Source: Fidelibacterota bacterium
Lineage (GTDB): Bacteria > Fidelibacterota > Marinisomatia > Marinisomatales > SCKK01
NCBI GenBank assembly: GCA_004124475.1
Contig: SCKK01000001.1
Coordinates: 62,001 to 126,000, forward strand
DNA: 64,000 nucleotides
Reading direction: 5' to 3'
Shown here: piece by piece, positions 25,321 to 33,932 of the stretch
Layout of the letters: every line of letters begins with the position of its first letter
How positions within the stretch are numbered: the stretch's first letter is position 1
The notes under the pieces: generated by a model
Databases searched by the model: none
What the model saw: only the letters and a program-made list of their open reading frames with translations
What the model was told of the DNA's origin: nothing
Program-made: the position numbers and the translations under genes

Positions 25321-27078
25321 CTATTTCAGAAGAAGTAGCTTACGGGATAGTGTGTATTCCCCTGCTGAAATTTTGTACAAGTAAATTCCTGAACAAACGT
25401 TACTTGCATTCCACTTTATCATATAAGTTCCTGGAGATTGCTGGGCATGGACGAGTCTTTCTACCAACTGCCCCTGAATATTGTAAACCACCAAATCTAC
25501 AAAAGATGAATTGGGTAACTGGTATTCTATCGTAGTTACGGGATTGAAAGGATTGGGGTAATTCTGATAAAGCCTAAAAGCTCCCGGAATAACCGGTTCC
25601 TCAACAACTGACACATCATAATTTGCCTCTCCCGGCGTCCCAAAATCCCCATCTCCAAAGGGTACGGTTGATTCTACCCAGTTTGCACCAACATTATTGT
25701 CTGCGTTTACATCCATCAACGCCATAGAGAAGCCAGTGGGATCGGGAAACTCAGGACCGCCATCGTATTCCACGCGATCTACTTCCGCGCCGTCCTCATC
25801 CAGCAGGATGATTTCGTCGTCACCGTTGCTCAGCAAGAAGCCGGAGTAGTTGTAGTCCGCTTCCACTCCACCGTTGAGGCTGGTGTCGTCATTTCTCGCC
25901 AGAACGAGGTAGTCTCCCGTTTCAATCATAATCGGATCAACTGCGGTGATCACGTGGTTGTCACTATCGTTATCCCGAATGGTCCAATTCCGTAAGTCGA
26001 TGGACTCAGTGCCGGCATTGTAAATCTCAAACCACTCACCGTACGTATCGCTTACCACTGCCGGATTTTGCATGATTTCGGTGATTACCACTTGGTAGGA
26101 ACTTTCTGTCACACCCATAAATTGCAATTCCATGTACACAGGAATATGATCTGATGCTGCTACAAGGGCATCCGCCATATTATCGGGAACCACATAGTTA
26201 TTTCCCACATTGATTGCCTGGTTGAGATGCTCACCATCATTCCCAAAAGCTACGTAGCTGTCATCAACATAGTTAAGCTCCGTAAAATTTATAACAGCAA
26301 AGGATGCCAGGATAAAATCAAAACGGTCATCCATACCACCATAATTTTTATTTTGATAATAATCCCTCGAAGATTGTGTATGGACATCTGCAAATGAAGA
26401 ATTATCGTGCCAGTTTCCAATTCGATCAATGGGGTCAAAAAGTTGACCATCATTGTCACCTTGTGATTCAGTCAACCTGTGGAATCCTCCCTCGTCGGAG
26501 TTGTAAAAATTGAAATCCCCAAAAACCAGGAAGTGAGTATTGGGATCTAATGAGTTGAGATATTCTCGTAGATTATTTGCTTCTGATTCCCTCTCTGTTT
26601 CGAAATCAGTGCCCGCCTTTAGATGCACCCCAAAAAGCCTGAATTCAATTCCTGTAGTTTCATGTACTAAAACACATTCCAGAGCGTCCCTGTACCCATA
26701 TTGGGAAGTAATATCAATAGTGGTCGTGCTAACTACATCAAAGAAATCAGGTTTATAATAAAGAGCAATATCTATATCAGGTGTGGGTTGATCAATAAAC
26801 GCACCCTCATAGAGCCCTGGCTCATCGTAGTTTAACACGTCACTTAAAAAATGGTTAAAACCGGCTGTATTATGTACTTCTTCCGCCATCAAAATATCCG
26901 GGCTGACATAATGGATAACCGTTCGCATATCTGATTCCCGGCCGTCGTCATCCTCATAGTCCAGAATATTATACGTCATGATTGTGTGGTCATAACTTGT
27001 TTGTCCCCACAATAATCCGAATACACACGAAATAACAGAATATTTAACTGTAACCCACATATTCATATAATCGTTCAT
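25321..27078 (-). CDS. Secreted endonuclease/exonuclease/phosphatase with lamin-tail and T9SS sorting domains
   Basis: After a signal peptide (TVKYSVISCVFGLLWGQ) comes an endonuclease/exonuclease/phosphatase fold, with TYNILDYEDDDG, PDILMAEEV, HLKAGTD, FGDFNFYN and ASDHIPV near its end. A lamin-tail domain follows, with VVITEIMQNPAVVS, EWFEIYN, WTIRDNDSD and LLDEDGAEVDRVEYDG. The C-terminus is a T9SS type A sorting domain, FRLYQNYPNPFNPVTTIEYQ to KISAGEYTLSRKLLL. It is thus likely a surface or secreted nuclease or phosphodiesterase using the SprA translocon encoded nearby. The start is uncertain: ATGs at 27135, 27078, 27066 and 27060 are in frame. I used 27078, which gives 585 residues. Confidence 0.85.
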   Translation of the reverse strand: MNDYMNMWVTVKYSVISCVFGLLWGQTSYDHTIMTYNILDYEDDDGRESDMRTVIHYVSPDILMAEEVHNTAGFNHFLSDVLNYDEPGLYEGAFIDQPTPDIDIALYYKPDFFDVVSTTTIDITSQYGYRDALECVLVHETTGIEFRLFGVHLKAGTDFETERESEANNLREYLNSLDPNTHFLVFGDFNFYNSDEGGFHRLTESQGDNDGQLFDPIDRIGNWHDNSSFADVHTQSSRDYYQNKNYGGMDDRFDFILASFAVINFTELNYVDDSYVAFGNDGEHLNQAINVGNNYVVPDNMADALVAASDHIPVYMELQFMGVTESSYQVVITEIMQNPAVVSDTYGEWFEIYNAGTESIDLRNWTIRDNDSDNHVITAVDPIMIETGDYLVLARNDDTSLNGGVEADYNYSGFLLSNGDDEIILLDEDGAEVDRVEYDGGPEFPDPTGFSMALMDVNADNNVGANWVESTVPFGDGDFGTPGEANYDVSVVEEPVIPGAFRLYQNYPNPFNPVTTIEYQLPNSSFVDLVVYNIQGQLVERLVHAQQSPGTYMIKWNASNVCSGIYLYKISAGEYTLSRKLLLLK

Positions 27079-27312
27079 ATCTTCAATTAAATACCAAATC
27101 CATTTAATTAATCTGCCAGAAAAAAGCAAAAACACATAGTCATTAATTCTATGTAAATGTTGAATGGTTAAGTCAATACCTATCCATTATTAAAGGTTAA
27201 AATTTACATTCCATTAAATAATTAATGCTCTATCAGTTTTAGTGTTTCTGTTCCTTTGTGACTATTAATCCAAGTTAAGCAACATTAAAAATTATTCCCT
27301 CTTTTTTATTTA

Positions 27313-28392
27313 TTAATGTACCGACTCTGACGCAAAAATAAACTTGAATCCCTGGCTATTTAAAATAGGAACTTCTTCCCTCAATACTTCTAATGTATTT
27401 TTGCGAGGATGAGCGATGCCAATGGCGATTCCATTTTTTCTCGCTTTTTCTGAAAGCAATTTAAGTTGTTCACGAACGACATCCTCAATGTCTTTATAAT
27501 CGATAAATACTGTGCGTACCGCAACGGGGACACCTGCTCGCTCCATCTCCTCAACGCTAACAGTCTTAGCTGATGTTTTACTGTCTATAAAAAATTTACC
27601 TTCCGAGCGCAAAACCTCCGCCACAATCCGCATCACATTTTTATTTTCGGTAGCATCCGATCCCTGGTGATTGTTCATCCCCTTAGCTTGCGGCAATTCC
27701 AACAGCGCACTTCTCAATCGTGAACGAATCTCACCCTTTCTCATCCCCCGCTTGATTAGGAATTCATCCTCTCCGGATCTGTGATCCTTGCTATCCATAG
27801 GCATGTGTACAATTACTTCAAATCCCTCTTTATCTATTAGTGTAGCAATTCGTTTAGAGTATGCATGACCGGGAAGGACCGCAAAGGTCAGGGGAATATC
27901 CAAGTTCAGAAAATTTTTCACCACATCGTTGATGTTATAACCCATATCATCAATAATGATACAAATCTTCCCGGCATAGGTTGACATATCCGGTGTTAAG
28001 ATGATTTCTGAGAATACAGTTTCACCGAGAACAATATCAATAATTATATCACCGAAGTTCTTACCTATTCTTACTTTACCAATCTCTAATCCATAATTTT
28101 TAAGAATAGTAGTAGACCTGCTAATAATTTCTTCAACCCTGTTTTTCCTTGAATAGAGGAATTCGTATGCGTTTCTTTCTTTCAACCCGATTTTCCTTAC
28201 AAAAGATAATCCTGTCCCTTTCTCCAACAGCTTCTCTTCGATGACATGAACCAAAAGATTTTCAGCCGGCGTACTCTTTTTTTTAAAATAATCCCATTGA
28301 TCCTTATAGGTAAATAACAGAACAGCCAACAAGATAATACCAAAAACAGCAAACAGAAATGATAAGTTTCGATGTCTAGTATATCGTTTCAT
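27313..28392 (-). CDS. Divergent polysaccharide deacetylase family protein
   Basis: The 359-residue protein has a single N-terminal membrane anchor (FLFAVFGIILLAVLLFTY). From about residue 140 it carries the divergent polysaccharide deacetylase (DUF610) domain: KICIIIDDMGYNINDVV, LTFAVLPGHAYSKRIA, VIVHMPMD, NNHQGSDATEN and IAIGIAHPRKNTLEVL. The aspartates and histidines of these stretches are the likely metal ligands. It probably acts on an envelope glycan, but family members are poorly characterised. It is a single gene in its own spacer. Confidence 0.85.
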   Translation of the reverse strand: MKRYTRHRNLSFLFAVFGIILLAVLLFTYKDQWDYFKKKSTPAENLLVHVIEEKLLEKGTGLSFVRKIGLKERNAYEFLYSRKNRVEEIISRSTTILKNYGLEIGKVRIGKNFGDIIIDIVLGETVFSEIILTPDMSTYAGKICIIIDDMGYNINDVVKNFLNLDIPLTFAVLPGHAYSKRIATLIDKEGFEVIVHMPMDSKDHRSGEDEFLIKRGMRKGEIRSRLRSALLELPQAKGMNNHQGSDATENKNVMRIVAEVLRSEGKFFIDSKTSAKTVSVEEMERAGVPVAVRTVFIDYKDIEDVVREQLKLLSEKARKNGIAIGIAHPRKNTLEVLREEVPILNSQGFKFIFASESVH

Positions 28393-28579
28393 TAAAATCT
28401 CTGCAACTCCACATGATAGTGTTCAATTTTTTCCCTCCAAGGGAGACACTTCAGGTCAAAGGGAAAACTCAAACACGTGAACGCTTAGTCTTATCTTTAG
28501 TAAACATTTTTAAGATACGCAGGACTATTTTGAACTGCTATCTAATTGGATTTTTTCTGGTTAAGAGTGATAATAGGCA

Positions 28580-29488
28580 TCAAGGTAGTGTGACACCAAA
28601 CTGGAAAAGATGAGGAATATCGATCTGGTGGGAGCTGATTTCCAGACCATAACTGAGTTGAAAACGACGCCAGTTAATTCCTAACCCAATTCCTACCCCC
28701 ATGACTTCATTTGATAATTTCGTTCCCAGTGTAAAACGAACAGGATTGTAAAATAATTCCCCGGACATTCTAACCACCCAGCCATGAGCCTTTGAATATT
28801 CACCAACTATTGATGTATAAGTGTCATATTTTTTACTGCTCAGTCCGAATAATGGATGAGTCTTAACTGTAATACCAGCTATGATCGAGGTTGGAAGCTC
28901 CGGAACCTCCTTCTTAAAAGAATTCATCTTCCCAACATTCAGTAAGGCTGCTCCCATGGTTATTTTATTTTTCAGAAATGACCACCCGAAACCAAAGTCA
29001 GCAGAAAATCCTGTGGATACATGGATATACGATTCTATTCGAATCCACCGAAGGGAAGCACCCAGATATGCACGATTCAGTTTCTTACCCCATGTACCTT
29101 CCAAGGTTGTCCCTGATGCAGAAAAAAGGGAAAGATAGTCATCTGTGGGTGTTGTCGTTCTCAACTCAAGGTTGGAAAGAGAAATTTGACGGAGTCCAAT
29201 TCCCAATGTCCCTCCATAGACAGGATTTGTGACCAATAGTGACATCCCTTTCGTATCCGCTAACCAGATATTATATCCAAAGAAAACAGTAGATGCGGAT
29301 GGATAATCTACAATCAAAGCTGGGTTGCCATGATAAAGAGATGGATCTCCCATAATAGAAGGATTTAACCCACCCAGCGCAAGTTCTCTTGGGTATATTG
29401 GCACGGTAAGAAATGAGGTGCCAATTGCGCCTACATGATAAAATAACTGCGTAGTAATCAGTAAAATCTTGAAAAATTTATATAACAT
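28580..29488 (-). CDS. PorV/PorQ-like outer-membrane barrel protein 2
   Basis: The 302-residue exported protein has a short signal peptide followed by FLTVPIYPRELALGG and NPSIMGDPSLYHGNPALI, the typical opening of PorV/PorQ-type barrels that assist the type IX secretion system. Many alternating strands follow (GIGLGINWRRFQLSYGLEIS). Its start lies 5 bp after the stop of the related barrel gene upstream, so the two are co-transcribed. It probably sits in the outer membrane. A PorQ-type or generic UPF0164-type role cannot be separated by eye. Confidence 0.78.
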   Translation of the reverse strand: MLYKFFKILLITTQLFYHVGAIGTSFLTVPIYPRELALGGLNPSIMGDPSLYHGNPALIVDYPSASTVFFGYNIWLADTKGMSLLVTNPVYGGTLGIGLRQISLSNLELRTTTPTDDYLSLFSASGTTLEGTWGKKLNRAYLGASLRWIRIESYIHVSTGFSADFGFGWSFLKNKITMGAALLNVGKMNSFKKEVPELPTSIIAGITVKTHPLFGLSSKKYDTYTSIVGEYSKAHGWVVRMSGELFYNPVRFTLGTKLSNEVMGVGIGLGINWRRFQLSYGLEISSHQIDIPHLFQFGVTLP

Positions 29489-29493
29489 ACTTA

Positions 29494-30489
29494 TTAAAAG
29501 GTAAAGACATACGTAAAAATATGAGATAGTCCTTCACCAGCCCTCCCAAGTCGGAGAGCATAATCCACATAAGTATCATCCCGTTGCAGGAGAGAATAAT
29601 TGAGTCCTCCGCCTATGGCCGGTAGAAAATTATCAATACCCGCCCTGATAGCGACCTTTTTCATAATTTGATATTCACCGCCTGCACGGAGTCGCTGAGA
29701 AATCACCACATCTCCATTATAAAAAAAAGTATAATCTCCGTTCACCTCAAAAATCCCAGGATGGTAGGAAAATCCTAATCGGATTTGCATAGGGAACTTC
29801 TCCTCGTAATCCCCGCCCTTCTCCTCATATAACTTTGAAGTTTTCCAGGCATATTTTGCATTGAAATCCTGCAGTACAGCGCCTAAATCTAATTTCTCGA
29901 ATCTGTGAATTAACAATCCAACATCAATTCCAGTCCCCTTACCCGTTATGGTTTCTCCTGCAGCCAGAGTATGATAAAGGACCTTGACATTAATCCCGAT
30001 GGATATTCCCGGGATCAGTTCGTTGGCAAAACTGATATAGGCGGCATATTCTGAGGTAGACAACGTTTTTGTGTGTTGACCCGAGCCATCCCGACCATCG
30101 ATATTGTCCACACCCGCTCCAATCAAAGCCAATCCAACTCCAGCAGAGGGGGGCAAATGGGTAGCAAACGATGACGAAACAAAAAATCGATCCATGGGGA
30201 GAAAGTGGTGCAGTACCGTCACGCGACGTTTTACTATGAATGCCAGAGAAGCAGGGTTGTTGTTTGCCGCAAACCCATTATCAATCGCTGCAGTTAGACC
30301 ACCTCCCATAGCCAATGACCGGGCTGTAGTACCTATCCGTAAAAACCCTCCGGCATACCCGCCTATGTTATCCGCAGACACAAGTGAAAACATCAGTAAA
30401 AGAATTAGCCACAAAGTCTTCTGGTTAATGGTAAGTGCCTGCCCTGATAGGAGCTTATGACTATTCGGGGGTCTATGGTAAACTGTCAC
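29494..30489 (-). CDS. PorV-like (UPF0164-type) outer-membrane barrel protein 1
   Basis: The mature part begins GGYAGGFLRIGTTARSLAMG and continues with NNNPASLAFI, the classical PorV/UPF0164 opening, and ends with the strand IFTYVFTF. PorV shuttles T9SS cargo at the cell surface. The only plausible start is a GTG at 30489, which gives a 24-residue leader before the hydrophobic signal segment (LWLILLLMFSLVSAD). No ATG is in frame before it, so the true start is uncertain and a TTG at 30414 is an alternative. The leader DNA resembles intergenic repeat sequence. Co-transcribed with the following barrel gene. Confidence 0.78.
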   Translation of the reverse strand: MTVYHRPPNSHKLLSGQALTINQKTLWLILLLMFSLVSADNIGGYAGGFLRIGTTARSLAMGGGLTAAIDNGFAANNNPASLAFIVKRRVTVLHHFLPMDRFFVSSSFATHLPPSAGVGLALIGAGVDNIDGRDGSGQHTKTLSTSEYAAYISFANELIPGISIGINVKVLYHTLAAGETITGKGTGIDVGLLIHRFEKLDLGAVLQDFNAKYAWKTSKLYEEKGGDYEEKFPMQIRLGFSYHPGIFEVNGDYTFFYNGDVVISQRLRAGGEYQIMKKVAIRAGIDNFLPAIGGGLNYSLLQRDDTYVDYALRLGRAGEGLSHIFTYVFTF

Positions 30490-30556
30490 GATTCTATTCG
30501 TTTCCTCACTTTGATATTCTAGAAATGACCAATAGATCGACTCCTAAGTCCTAATC

Positions 30557-30590
30557 CCCCTTAAAAAAGGGGGACAAAGGGGGTTGTCTT
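30557..30590. repeat. Left arm of inverted repeat around the DUF559 gene
   Basis: The arm CCCCTTAAAAAAGGGGG, extended to GGGGTTGTCTT, matches the reverse complement of 30995-31025 with a few mismatches and a 3-base gap. The arm also contains its own small palindrome (CCCCTT...AAGGGG). Confidence 0.75.
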
Positions 30591-30604
30591 CAAAGACCAC
30601 TCTT

Positions 30605-30967
30605 CTATCCTTTCTCATTTTCTAAGATCCAATTCTCAATTGCAGTTAACACTCCCTCAAGATTTTTCTTTACATCTAAATCATCAAATCTCAAAACTGT
30701 CAAATTCCATGATTCCAATTTTCGTTGTCTGATTTTATCTACAATCTCTTTGTTGTGGTGACTTCCACCATCAATTTCAATGACCATTCTGAGCTTGCTA
30801 CAGAAGAAATCTACGATGTAATCACCAATAGGCTTTTGTCGCATAAACTGGTATCCCCACATCTGCCTTCCTTTCAAGTGATTCCAGAGAATTACTTCCG
30901 ATAAGGTGCTTTTGTTACGAATATTTCTTGCTAACTGCTTCAATATTGGGTTGTAGTAGATTTTCAT
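30605..30967 (-). CDS. Orphan DUF559 (Vsr-like) endonuclease
   Basis: The 120-residue protein is a DUF559 domain, a PD-(D/E)xK relative of the very-short-patch-repair nuclease. It shows LARNIRNKSTLSEVILWNHL, then GYQFMRQKPIGDYIVDFFC (catalytic Asp), MVIEIDGGSHH (Glu-x-Asp) and VLRFDDLDVKKN. No methyltransferase or repair gene is adjacent, so a Vsr role is not supported by context. The gene and little else lie between inverted repeats at 30557-30590 and 30995-31025, which suggests that it travels as a cassette. Confidence 0.85.
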   Translation of the reverse strand: MKIYYNPILKQLARNIRNKSTLSEVILWNHLKGRQMWGYQFMRQKPIGDYIVDFFCSKLRMVIEIDGGSHHNKEIVDKIRQRKLESWNLTVLRFDDLDVKKNLEGVLTAIENWILENEKG

Positions 30968-30994
30968 CTCTTTTGACCAAGACTCCTGTATTCT

Positions 30995-31025
30995 AAGACA
31001 ACCCCAAACCCCCTTTGCTAAGGGG
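30995..31025. repeat. Right arm of inverted repeat around the DUF559 gene
   Basis: The sequence AAGACAACCCCAAACCCCC, then TTTGCTAAGGGG, is the inverted partner of 30557-30590. The two arms bracket the DUF559 gene with 4 to 28 bases to spare. Confidence 0.75.
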
Positions 31026-31174
31026 AAATAGATAGGAAGAACAATACAAAAAATCTATCAACAGCCTGGGTGTCAGAAACATTAAGATCATAAAAAACTG
31101 TCCGCTTGACCACCAGAACGATATCTGGGCAGAATGACATAGTCGGACGGGAAGCAATAACCCTAAAATAGTCA

Positions 31175-32779
31175 TCATTTCACAACCATCAACTTTATCC
31201 AATGATCATCATCGTCATACAGCACATTACAAAAATAAACGCCATTTGCCACCAGACTTCCCCCGCTATCCTTTCCATCCCATTTGAGAGTACCGTTGCC
31301 ACTTCCTAACCTGTGATCAATGATACGAACCTCTTCCATAGCAAAATTGTAAATGGAAACCTTAATCAAGTTTGACTTTCTTAACCTGTTTAATCCGGTT
31401 GTGGGAATATGAAATCTGATGTATCCATCTCCATCCAACTGATTATGAACCCTGGGTGAAAATGGATTGGGATATGCATAAATCTTTTTGGGGCTTATAT
31501 TGGTTCGGTATATCGTCCAGATAGATTCATTACTTCCCGGATCCGGCGTTCTGGCAAGTCCATCCCCCGTCCCCACCCAGAGTGTACCGTCCCAGTAAGG
31601 CCTTTTGTCATGCACAACAGCAAACACATTGTTGTCTAAAATTTGATCGTTGTTTGCTGCATCAATGGCTGGACGGTATAGAGCAAAATTGATTCCATCC
31701 TCCGATCTCCAAAGGCCATTTTCTGTCGCAATATAAACGAGATTACCGGTAGAGAAAATATTGTATCCCCTTTCATTCTGCAGAATTTGTACCGACAACC
31801 ACGTTAACCCATCATCCGGGGTATAACTGATACCATGGATTTCACCGGGTTGGTCAGCCCTGAGTGTAACCGCCCAAATGATCCTCTTTCCGTTAACTAC
31901 CTGTTTTGCCATTCCTACAACCCAGTTTCCTGTAATCCCATTCAATGGATAAGTATAATGTTGCCAATCGATACAGCCGGAATCATCCAGGATACCCCTG
32001 TTAATTCCATTGGCAGTCCCTACCCAAACGGTATCTCCGTAAGCCAAAACAGAAAAGCCTTTATGATTGTGATTTCCCTGAGGTGGATCTCTTGGGTTCA
32101 ATTGGTAATTTTCAATTTCATCTCCACAGTTCATTTCGCTCATTTCATCCATGGGGAGAGGCACCCGTTCCCACTCAGATTCACTTACGCCCCGATTCAG
32201 ACGACGGAGTCCTCCAGCCCAACTGACTATCCAATAATAATCATTACTAATGGCAATATCAAAGGTGACATTCTGTTGGGGGACAGTAATAGGTAATGCT
32301 TTCAGTGTATCACCCCCCCAAACTAAAGAACTATCCCCTGAACTATCTACTGGTTGACTGAAGTACACCCAGTTCACTCCAGTCGTATCCTGACTGTTTG
32401 TAGAAAGTGTAAGACCTCCACCGGTGGTAACTCCCTTTACACTGGTTGCAATCGCCACAAGAACAGTATCACTACTTCCAACTCCAATTGCCGAAACTCC
32501 ACCTTCCGGTAAAAACAACGATTCCACATGATGTGTAAGGCTAGTCGATGAATAAAATGTGCGTGAAGTTGTACTATCCCGTAAGACAGTCAAACCCCGT
32601 CCCGTTCCCAACCATACAAATTTATCACCCTGAGCACGGATTTCAACAATGACGTTACTCTGAAGTCCGGATACTGTAGAATCTCCTAAAGCTGTTTCAT
32701 TCAACACCAAGTTTTTGGGAACGAAGTTTTGTGCGATAACCCAACCAAATAGAATAAGTGATACAACCAATGTTCTCAT
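31175..32779 (-). CDS. Exported beta-propeller-type protein with FlgD/T9SS-like C-terminal domain
   Basis: A signal peptide (residues 1-16) is followed by several propeller-like blades with WLGTGRGLTVLRD, VWVGTANGINRG, IATENGLWRSEDG and LWVGTGDGLAR. These resemble the sensor propellers of two-component systems, but without a kinase. The C-terminal 100 residues have IYAYPNPFSP and GTLKWDGKDSGGSLVANGVY, a FlgD-Ig-like or sorting-type domain. At 534 residues it is likely a secreted or surface protein. The start overlaps the upstream lipoprotein stop by 4 bp (ATGA), so the pair is coupled. Confidence 0.8.
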   Translation of the reverse strand: MRTLVVSLILFGWVIAQNFVPKNLVLNETALGDSTVSGLQSNVIVEIRAQGDKFVWLGTGRGLTVLRDSTTSRTFYSSTSLTHHVESLFLPEGGVSAIGVGSSDTVLVAIATSVKGVTTGGGLTLSTNSQDTTGVNWVYFSQPVDSSGDSSLVWGGDTLKALPITVPQQNVTFDIAISNDYYWIVSWAGGLRRLNRGVSESEWERVPLPMDEMSEMNCGDEIENYQLNPRDPPQGNHNHKGFSVLAYGDTVWVGTANGINRGILDDSGCIDWQHYTYPLNGITGNWVVGMAKQVVNGKRIIWAVTLRADQPGEIHGISYTPDDGLTWLSVQILQNERGYNIFSTGNLVYIATENGLWRSEDGINFALYRPAIDAANNDQILDNNVFAVVHDKRPYWDGTLWVGTGDGLARTPDPGSNESIWTIYRTNISPKKIYAYPNPFSPRVHNQLDGDGYIRFHIPTTGLNRLRKSNLIKVSIYNFAMEEVRIIDHRLGSGNGTLKWDGKDSGGSLVANGVYFCNVLYDDDDHWIKLMVVK

Positions 32780-33645
32780 TGCACAATCACCGTATGCTCA
32801 ACAGGAGTACTATATGCATAACTCAAATCCTGAGCATAAAAAGTCCACACATAAGTTCCCACTGGTGTATCGGAAGCTAAAAGAAGGATATACGAGTATA
32901 TTCCATCCCCAGCAATTATATCTCCACTTGTAAGCGTAATAAGGTCTGATTGAAAGATTATCTCCTCCCCTCCATCATCATAGAGAAATATAAGATTGCC
33001 GTTATTGGCATAAGTGCCGTTGGGTTTCAACGACTTATATGCTGCCCAACGAATGTCTTTGACACCATTTGCATCGGTTACCGTAATACTGAGTGTATCC
33101 AGAGTAAAACCGGAATTGGGGAGGAATAGTGTATCGGGAGCATCAATGGATACTATCTGCGGGATGATATTTCCCAAGCTCAATGAATCTGATAAATTGT
33201 ATAAAGAATCGTTTTTATACTGTGCGATAATTTTCAGGTATACAGTACCTGTATCTTCATATACAAGGCTATTCGTTGAATCCAAATCGATAATATTAAT
33301 TTTCCGGGAATATGTATCGTCACCTTTTAAAATATCGCCAAAATCACCATTATCATTCAGAAACATAGAGTCAGGTGTGCTATGCTCAAAACCGTTTTTC
33401 CCATACCATACCCATGTTACAAAATCCAATCCGACTCCATTAAATGGATCTTTGAGTCTCGCCGCTACAAAGATGCTCTGATCTTCCTGCAGATAGGTGA
33501 ATTGAATATTTTCGATGGAGTCTGTCTCATCAACAGACTGAACAGGAGGTTCGCAAGAAAGGATGAACAGTCCAAGAAAAAAAAGAGGGAAAACCTTTTG
33601 TGTGCGAATCATTTGGCCGAGAATATAGAAGTATTGTCTTCTCAT
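32776..33645 (-). CDS. Lipoprotein of unknown function
   Basis: A lipoprotein signal is visible: VFPLFFLGLFILSC, with the lipidated Cys followed by EPP. The rest (about 260 residues) is strand-rich with Ig-like segments, such as ITVTDANGVKDIRWAAYK and AGDGIYSYILLLASDTPVGT. I placed the start at the ATG at 33645, 11 bases after GGAGG. The frame is open to 33750, but that part is made of repeat-like sequence, and the ATG at 33612 would also give a lipoprotein. It is coupled to the propeller protein gene downstream. Confidence 0.72.
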   Translation of the reverse strand: MRRQYFYILGQMIRTQKVFPLFFLGLFILSCEPPVQSVDETDSIENIQFTYLQEDQSIFVAARLKDPFNGVGLDFVTWVWYGKNGFEHSTPDSMFLNDNGDFGDILKGDDTYSRKINIIDLDSTNSLVYEDTGTVYLKIIAQYKNDSLYNLSDSLSLGNIIPQIVSIDAPDTLFLPNSGFTLDTLSITVTDANGVKDIRWAAYKSLKPNGTYANNGNLIFLYDDGGEEIIFQSDLITLTSGDIIAGDGIYSYILLLASDTPVGTYVWTFYAQDLSYAYSTPVEHTVIVQ

Positions 33646-33671
33646 ATCAATCATTTCCTCCGTCTGGTGGT

Positions 33672-33790
33672 GTGTGAAACGTGAAAAGTGATTCATTATG
33701 TGTGATGTTCCGAAGCTTCGGGATGAGGTGTAAAACGTGATATGAGACACATGATTTTCCCGGCATAAGGTCGTCCCGATTTTATCGGGA
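33672..33790. repeat. GTGAAAC-word repeats and two CCGA/TCGG palindromes
   Basis: This stretch contains GTGTGAAACGTGAAAAGTG, the palindrome CCGAAGCTTCGG (33710-33721) and TCCCGAT-TTT-ATCGGGA (33774-33790, 7-bp arms). The words recur around the four-helix-bundle gene at 34.8-35.6 kb. The following 33791-33932 has low-complexity words such as AATAGTAAATAGTAAATTG. Confidence 0.6.
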
Positions 33791-33932
33791 GCTTCGCTCC
33801 AATTGGCATTTGGCTATTTTATCTTGGTGATTTGTCATTTATCAATCTTTATTCTTCAATATTCATTTGTCATTCTTCATTCGACGTTAGTCAATCGTCA
33901 ATAGTAAATAGTAAATTGTCCATCTCGTCTCT

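Noticed and set aside
30993-31202. 69-residue minus-strand frame between the DUF559 cassette and the propeller gene
   Set aside because: It overlaps the inverted-repeat arm and the 3' end of the propeller gene and looks like chance.
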